Positions 37,717 to 41,648 of a DNA stretch of 41,648 nucleotides are shown piece by piece. The notes under the pieces were generated by a model. That model searched no databases and was not told where the DNA came from. It was given only the letters and a program-made list of their open reading frames with translations. Position numbers and translations under genes: made by a program. Numbering within the stretch: the stretch's first letter is position 1; each line of letters opens with the position of its first letter. The stretch is from positions 1 through 41,648 of the forward strand of contig JAPPDJ010000109.1 in NCBI GenBank assembly GCA_028824555.1, written 5' to 3'. The DNA is from Gammaproteobacteria bacterium (lineage in GTDB: Bacteria; Pseudomonadota; Gammaproteobacteria; Pseudomonadales; Azotimanducaceae).

Positions 37717-38271
37717 TCACGCCCGTAGCTTCCGGAACCGCGCACCTCCCGGCACCCACCAACCCGCCACCTTGCGCACTGCCGGGTGCGGATCGTGTTG
37801 GTGCGCTCGTTGAACCGCCGCCCGTGCCGCCTCGCTACGCAGCACAGAGGGGCCCAGCATCCCGGCCGCCTGCTGACGCACGTTGCGATCGTCGTCGTGC
37901 AACAACGCCTCGACCACCATGGGGATGACATCGTCCTTTCCAGGTCGGCAAGTCCCTTCCTTGCAGCGGTCGCAGGCGAGGGCATGGATCGACCACGCGC
38001 GCACGCCTGGGTGCCAATGACTGACGTTGGCCGCCAGTTCCGGCAGCGCCTGCTCATCCATGAAGTGATCGAGCACCTGGCAACAGGCGATGCGGACCTC
38101 GGGGTCCTCGTGCTTGAGCCCGGCCCGCACCGCCGGCGTTCCGGCCCGTCCGGCCGCCATCAACTTCCGCAAGGCCACCTTCCGCCGATGCGGAATGGCC
38201 AGCATCTCAACTGCCTCGGCGAGGGTGTTGCCCGACAGATCGACCACGGGGCGAGCGATGGTTCGTGCCAT
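37717..38271 (-). CDS. HEAT-repeat protein
   Basis: A 184-aa protein composed of about four HEAT-type helical repeats (RKVALRKLMAAGRAGTPAVRAGLKHEDPEVRIACCQVLDHF, HWHPGVRAWSIHALACDRCKEG, VVEALLHDDDRNVRQQAAGMLG, AQHQHDPHPAVRKVAGWW-like end). Such repeats form curved scaffolds for protein binding. A Cys cluster in ALACDRCKEGTC (three Cys) may bind a metal or be disulfide-linked. No signal peptide or membrane segment. It is convergent with perM and 50 bp from the next minus-strand gene. Function unknown; bacterial HEAT proteins include phycobilin lyases and DNA-glycosylase AlkD, and neither is indicated here. Confidence 0.8.
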   Translation of the reverse strand: MARTIARPVVDLSGNTLAEAVEMLAIPHRRKVALRKLMAAGRAGTPAVRAGLKHEDPEVRIACCQVLDHFMDEQALPELAANVSHWHPGVRAWSIHALACDRCKEGTCRPGKDDVIPMVVEALLHDDDRNVRQQAAGMLGPSVLRSEAARAAVQRAHQHDPHPAVRKVAGWWVPGGARFRKLRA

Positions 38272-38321
38272 ATCTGAACAGCGTGAGGGGTACCGAGTTG
38301 GTCTGGACGCTGTCCTGATGG

Positions 38322-39362
38322 TCAGGTTGAGTCTACCGTCGCGGCCGGTCCGGGCATCAGGCCTTGGACCAGTGTGTCGATGCGGTAGAGGCCCGTGCGG
38401 GCGGTCATGTAGAGCGTGTGGCCGTCGTTGCCGAAGGCAGCGTTGGCCGGCAGTTCGGGTGTTCGGATGGTCCCTAGATGGTCACCATCTGGGCTGATGA
38501 TTACGACGCCGCCCGGGCCACTCGCCCAGATGTTGCCTAGGGTGTCAACGGCGAAGCCATCCGGCGCCCCCGGGTCTTCGCTGTCGGAGAGGTCAAGCAG
38601 CACACGTCCTTCGCCGACATTGAGGTCGTCCGTGAGTGGAAACGCCATCCACACGCGCTCGACGTCGGAGTTGGCGACATAGAGTGTGGTTTCGTCAGGA
38701 GACAGGCCAATGCCGTTGGGGCGACTCATGACGTCTGACAGGAGCGTCACGCTGCCATCGGGGTCCAGCCGGTAGATGCCTTGGAATCCGAGTTCACCGG
38801 CCTCGGGGCTCGCCAAGCCGTAGGGCGGGTCGGTGAAGAACGCCGCACCGCTCGAGTGGTAGACGATGTCATTGGGACTGTTGAGCCGCTTGCCGTCGTA
38901 GCGGTCGGCAAGGGTGACGCGGCTGCCGTCACTTTCGATGCGCGCCACGCGTCGATTGCCGTGTTCGCACAGCACCAGACGTCCTTCAAGGTCCAGGGTG
39001 AGGCCATTGGAGCCACCCACGCCATTGGTTTCGAGTTCGGGGAGGAACACAGGGTGCAGAAACACGCTGGTGCCGTCGGACTCCGACCAGCGGAACACCG
39101 TGTCACCCGGAATATCGCTGAAGAGCAGGTGGCCATCGACGGCATCGCCTACCCAAACCGGTCCCTCGATGAACTGGAAGCCATCCGCAACCCGCTCGAC
39201 GGTGGCGTCGGCAGCCAGCAGCCCGTCTAGGTGGTCGACGCTCTCCGGAGCGCTCGCCTCGGCGGACGCTGGTGATTCGGAATTCTCGACGGGGTCGCCA
39301 CCGCCGCAGGCGACCACGGTCAACAGCACCAGGCAAGCGCAGAATCCGGCAACTTCACGCAT
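38322..39362 (-). CDS. SMP-30/gluconolactonase-family lipoprotein
   Basis: A six-bladed beta-propeller protein (346 aa) with a lipoprotein signal: MREVAGFCACLVLLTVVAC with Cys19 as the lipidated residue. An Ala/Ser/Glu-rich linker follows. The propeller motifs are ERVADGFQFIEGPVWVGDAVDGHLLFSDIPG (first metal ligand Glu), LVLCEHGNRRVARI, LNSPNDIVYHSSGAAFFTDPPYGL (Asn ligand), SRPNGIGLSPDETTLYVANS (Asn) and PDGFAVDTLGNIWASG (Asp). These are the Ca or Zn ligands of the family, whose members open lactones such as gluconolactone. AGGAG lies 7 nt before the ATG at 39362. Substrate not predictable; it should act in the periplasm or outer membrane. Confidence 0.9.
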   Translation of the reverse strand: MREVAGFCACLVLLTVVACGGGDPVENSESPASAEASAPESVDHLDGLLAADATVERVADGFQFIEGPVWVGDAVDGHLLFSDIPGDTVFRWSESDGTSVFLHPVFLPELETNGVGGSNGLTLDLEGRLVLCEHGNRRVARIESDGSRVTLADRYDGKRLNSPNDIVYHSSGAAFFTDPPYGLASPEAGELGFQGIYRLDPDGSVTLLSDVMSRPNGIGLSPDETTLYVANSDVERVWMAFPLTDDLNVGEGRVLLDLSDSEDPGAPDGFAVDTLGNIWASGPGGVVIISPDGDHLGTIRTPELPANAAFGNDGHTLYMTARTGLYRIDTLVQGLMPGPAATVDST

Positions 39363-39480
39363 GTCAACACTCCTTGGAATGGACGTCATTGTTGGGACGG
39401 GACGCACTCACTCTAACTTGCTTTGGACAGCACGCTTTAGGGCGTCTGGCGGGGCGCATTACGGCTTCATCGACGTTGCC

Positions 39481-39876
39481 TTATGTCGCATGGAGGAAGC
39501 TGGAGCGGAACTGGATGCCCCAGTGGCCGTCTTGGCGGGTTGCGATCCAGAAGGTGTCGAAGCTGTGGTACACGGTTCCGTCGGCGTGGCAGCGGTCGTT
39601 GCGGATGGCGATGTGTGCTTTGTCTGTGCCGGCGTGCAGAACTTCAAGGCTCGCGACGACGGTGTGGTGCCAGCCTTCTTCGCGCAGGCGGTGTTCGTTG
39701 CGCTGGCAGCCCGCGATGAACGTCTCGGCGCTGTCGATGGTCGTGAACTTGCCGTCTGCGAGGCGGATGTGAGGGTAGTTGAGCGTGTCGGCGTGGCGTT
39801 CGTGGTCTTGGGCGTTGAAGGAGTCGATGAATGCCTCGACTACCTCGATGCCCCGTTTGGCGCTCTCTTCGTTCAT
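39481..39876 (-). CDS. SnoaL-like / NTF2-fold protein
   Basis: A 131-aa protein with the helix-plus-sheet pattern of the NTF2-like superfamily: IEVVEAFIDSFNAQDHERHADTLNYPHIRLADG at the N-terminus, FTTIDSAETFIAGCQ, HHTVVASLEVLHAGTDKAHIAIRNDR and YHSFDTFWIATRQDGHWGIQFRSSF. Such folds include polyketide cyclases, isomerases and small binding proteins, and residue-level function cannot be read here. The ATG at 39876 has a weak ribosome site. It stands between the SMP-30 gene and the slipin gene on the same strand with gaps of about 118 and 90 bp. Confidence 0.82.
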   Translation of the reverse strand: MNEESAKRGIEVVEAFIDSFNAQDHERHADTLNYPHIRLADGKFTTIDSAETFIAGCQRNEHRLREEGWHHTVVASLEVLHAGTDKAHIAIRNDRCHADGTVYHSFDTFWIATRQDGHWGIQFRSSFLHAT

Positions 39877-39921
39877 TGGATGTGGCTCATGCTTTTTGCA
39901 ACCGCCGCAGTATGTCCGAAA

Positions 39922-39947
39922 CGGCGGGCCGGTAGACCGGCCCGCCG
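39922..39947. terminator. Strong hairpin downstream of the slipin gene
   Basis: CGGCGGGCCGGT (39922-39933) and ACCGGCCCGCCG (39936-39947) form a perfect 12-bp stem with a 2-nt loop, extendable through CCGAA/TTCGG. On the minus strand the stem is followed by TTTCGG, a poor T-tract. It sits 20 bp after the slipin stop and before the SnoaL-like ATG and is a likely terminator of the slipin transcript. Confidence 0.65.
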
Positions 39948-39966
39948 CTTCGGGTCTCGCACGAAC

Positions 39967-41133
39967 TCACTGCTTCAGCCGAACCAGCTCGTTCAATACG
40001 CCGTCGAGGCCGCCGTAAACCGACAGGTTGCCGACTTTTTCGGTGACCTTTTCGAGCGTCTCGAGCTCCTTGAGACGGAGTGCCACGGTGTTGCTTTCCA
40101 TGACCTTGGCCGTGTTGAGGAGCGAGCGCGTGGCGTTCGTTTCCTCGCGACGGCGGATCACGTTGGCTTGTGCGGCCTTCTCCGCTTCCACCACCCGGCC
40201 GAGCAGCTCCTTCATATCGCCCGGCAGGATGATGTCCTTGACGCCGACGCTATCCACGGCGATGCCGATGTCGGCAAAGCGAGGGCCAACGCGGTCGGCG
40301 ACGGCGCGGTCGATGGCGGACTTGTCCTCCAGGAGCGCATCGAGCGTGCGCGTGCCAACCGCGGCGCGCAGGCCAAACTGGATCTCCTTGTAGAGGTGAT
40401 CGAGCGGGTCCTTGGCAGCGCTCATCGCGGCTTTTGCGTCGGCGAAGCGGTAGGTGGCAGTCACGTTGATGCGCAGGCTCACCTTGTCGCGGGTGAGGAT
40501 CTCCTGCCCTTGCACTTCCAGCGTCTTCACCCGCAAGTCCACCGCGTCGACGCGCACGCTCGGGCCATAGGTCCAGAAGGCGTGACGGCCAGGTTGCAGC
40601 GCGCCGGTGAGTTCGCCATCAATGTAGAGCAGGCCCACGTGACCGTGTGCAACCTCTTCGGCGTAGATGCCGCGCTGCTCGAGCGCGCGCAGGCCGATGA
40701 GCCCCGCGGAGGGCGCCGCCAGCCTCGGTTCGTCGAGCAGCCGCTTGGCGAGCTTGGCGTCGATGGTAAGCCCTTCATCGAGGTTGAATCGCTCCACGCG
40801 GATTTGCACCGGCCCGTTCCAGTAGAGCTTGCGCTCCGCCGGTCGGACGACCTCGGCGATGCGCTCGTTCCAATACACGACGGCGACCTCGCTGGCGGCG
40901 GTAGCGACGATCGTGAACAGCCGCCCAACCTCCTCGCGCTCGGCGGCGATCAAGTAGTCGGCCAGCGCGTGCGTGAAGGCGGGTTCCGTGACATCGAAGC
41001 GCTCCACGTCGTAGCGTCCGCGCAAGGTGCTGAAGCGGTGCGTTCCCGGTTCGAGGAAGCGGACGAAGTCCCCGTCCTTGAACAGGAGCCCGCGCTCGTG
41101 CTTGCGCACGATGAGCTTTCGAGAAAACAGCAT
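39967..41133 (-). CDS. Slipin / SPFH-domain membrane protein
   Basis: A protein of 388 aa with the SPFH (band 7) domain in its second half: VAHGHVGLLYIDGELTGALQPGRHAFWTYGPSVRVDAVDLRVKTLEVQGQEILTRDKVSLRINVTATYRF, followed by LYKEIQFGLRAAVGTRTLDALLEDK and GIAVDSVGVKDIILPGDMKELLGRVVEAEKAAQANVIRRREET, which continues into a helical tail typical of slipins. The N-terminal part (RKLIVRKHERGLLFKDGDFVRFLEPGTHRF) is a degenerate first SPFH-like half, giving a duplicated architecture. No strong membrane segment is apparent, so attachment may be via a hairpin or partner. GGAGG lies 8 nt before the ATG at 41133; a GTG at 41139 is alternative. Exact role unknown (membrane microdomain scaffold by family). 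Confidence 0.88.
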   Translation of the reverse strand: MLFSRKLIVRKHERGLLFKDGDFVRFLEPGTHRFSTLRGRYDVERFDVTEPAFTHALADYLIAAEREEVGRLFTIVATAASEVAVVYWNERIAEVVRPAERKLYWNGPVQIRVERFNLDEGLTIDAKLAKRLLDEPRLAAPSAGLIGLRALEQRGIYAEEVAHGHVGLLYIDGELTGALQPGRHAFWTYGPSVRVDAVDLRVKTLEVQGQEILTRDKVSLRINVTATYRFADAKAAMSAAKDPLDHLYKEIQFGLRAAVGTRTLDALLEDKSAIDRAVADRVGPRFADIGIAVDSVGVKDIILPGDMKELLGRVVEAEKAAQANVIRRREETNATRSLLNTAKVMESNTVALRLKELETLEKVTEKVGNLSVYGGLDGVLNELVRLKQ

Positions 41134-41522
41134 TTCCACGTCCTCCTTTTTTCGTCAGGTGGTTCCGGTCTCCTTGGGACGATGAATGCGTCCGTTCCCA
41201 CAACGTCGTCAGTGGGTTGACGGTGCCAAACGGTCGGACGCAACGTGCGCCCATCGGCGGCGATGCAACTCCGCGGAGTTGGTCTCGCGCCGGCGAGCGG
41301 ACGATGCGCCGGATCGTCTGGCCGCCCGAGCGAACAATCGCCGGGGCGCCGTCAGCCGACCGCGTCGTTGCTGCGCGTCTTTGTCGGTGGTCGGTCTCGC
41401 TCTCGCGAACTTGGCCGCCGGCTCGAACGCACCGGGAACGGACGCCGTGTGACGATTCGCGGTCGTCACCACCGCTTTGCACGGTTTTGAGCCGTGTGGC
41501 TTGATTCGCAGTCAAGCCGACC
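41134..41522. other. Gap of 389 bp with no convincing gene
   Basis: Several short frames are open on both strands, but all are Arg/Ala/Pro-rich with no starts supported by ribosome sites and no family pattern. The first 30 bp contain the ribosome site of the slipin gene (minus strand). The remainder is GC-rich and I see no repeat family member, promoter pair or terminator I would defend. Confidence 0.5.
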
Positions 41523-41594
41523 GTTGGAATGCCGGAATCGAACCGGCGCCGACAGCTCCCAAGGCTGTTGCTCTATCCGCTGAGCTAATTCCAA
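41523..41594 (-). tRNA. tRNA-Pro (anticodon UGG), atypical acceptor end
   Basis: A complete cloverleaf of 72 nt reads on the minus strand. Acceptor arms are TTGGAAT and ATTCCAA (7 bp). The D arm is GCTC-agcggata-GAGC with the conserved GG. The anticodon stem is ACAGC/GCTGT and its loop CTTGGGA gives anticodon TGG (proline, CCA codon). A 4-nt variable region (CGGC) precedes the T arm GCCGG-TTCGATT-CCGGC. Oddities: the first pair is T-A rather than C-G, the base after the acceptor is C instead of A, and no CCA is encoded. It is therefore either a divergent tRNA or a decayed one. Confidence 0.78.
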
Positions 41595-41648
41595 GCAGGT
41601 TGGGTGCGCACTGAACGCTCGGTACACACCCTCCGACGCCCACCCTGA

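Noticed and set aside
38914-41220. Plus-strand open frame of 768 codons at the right end
   Set aside because: It runs antisense across four well supported minus-strand features (SMP-30, SnoaL-like, terminator hairpin, slipin).
41209-41472. Small basic protein gene between the slipin gene and the tRNA
   Set aside because: Arg/Ala-rich frames are open on both strands at once and none has a ribosome site or conserved pattern.

Overview
The window reads as a stretch of chromosome from a high-GC, uncultured proteobacterium, most likely a gammaproteobacterium (inference). Supporting signs are a Pseudomonas-type class I ribonucleotide reductase with two ATP-cone regions, an Mpl murein-recycling ligase, a BepA-like M48 protease next to TusA and a PerM-type permease, and an SOS box of gammaproteobacterial form (CTGT-N8-ACAG). 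Genes are dense and often overlap by 4-8 bp. The gaps carry several families of short palindromic dispersed repeats.

Layout. 1-1869: start of an unknown gene, a 45-bp tandem repeat, and glycerol kinase (minus strand). 1870-8708: a ribonucleotide reductase locus with tandem NrdR-like boxes over a promoter, a perfect LexA-type palindrome next to the start codon, nrdA interrupted by an intein-like domain, a solitary DNA methyltransferase coupled to the nrdA stop, and nrdB with a Pro/Ala-rich N-terminal extension that has absorbed a dispersed repeat. 8819-14838: an FMN hydroxy-acid dehydrogenase, a ferredoxin-reductase-type flavoprotein, a bacterial cereblon-like (CULT) protein, a HAD hydrolase and a 758-residue ankyrin protein. 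14839-20010: a repeat cluster, an aminoglycoside-phosphotransferase-fold kinase, a sugar isomerase overlapping an aminotransferase, and zinc-ribbon DUF3667 and DUF7009-like proteins. 20073-26497: a SulP transporter divergent from a TcuA-like flavoprotein, then a tightly overlapping minus-strand set (membrane protein, mpl, dmlA/ttuC-like dehydrogenase). 26621-29559: an M3 oligopeptidase and two lipoproteins. 29651-34644: a minus-strand operon of an exported ADP-ribosylglycohydrolase-family protein followed by a complete CUT2 (ribose-type) ABC importer. 34739-41594: bepA, tusA, perM, a HEAT-repeat protein, a lipoprotein of the SMP-30 family, a SnoaL-like protein, a slipin and an unusual tRNA-Pro(UGG).

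How the genes work together. The nrd locus looks like one transcription unit for dNTP supply under both dNTP sensing (NrdR) and DNA-damage (LexA) control, with a possible post-translational step (protein splicing of NrdA) and a DNA methyltransferase made at the same time. The glycohydrolase-ABC cluster suggests removal of ADP-ribosyl or a similar ribosyl group in the periplasm followed by uptake of the product. The most noteworthy items are the intein-like insertion whose +1 residue is Gly and whose endonuclease motifs are decayed, the LexA and NrdR sites, the methyltransferase inside nrdAB, the CULT protein with an intact tri-tryptophan cage, and the glycohydrolase-transporter operon.
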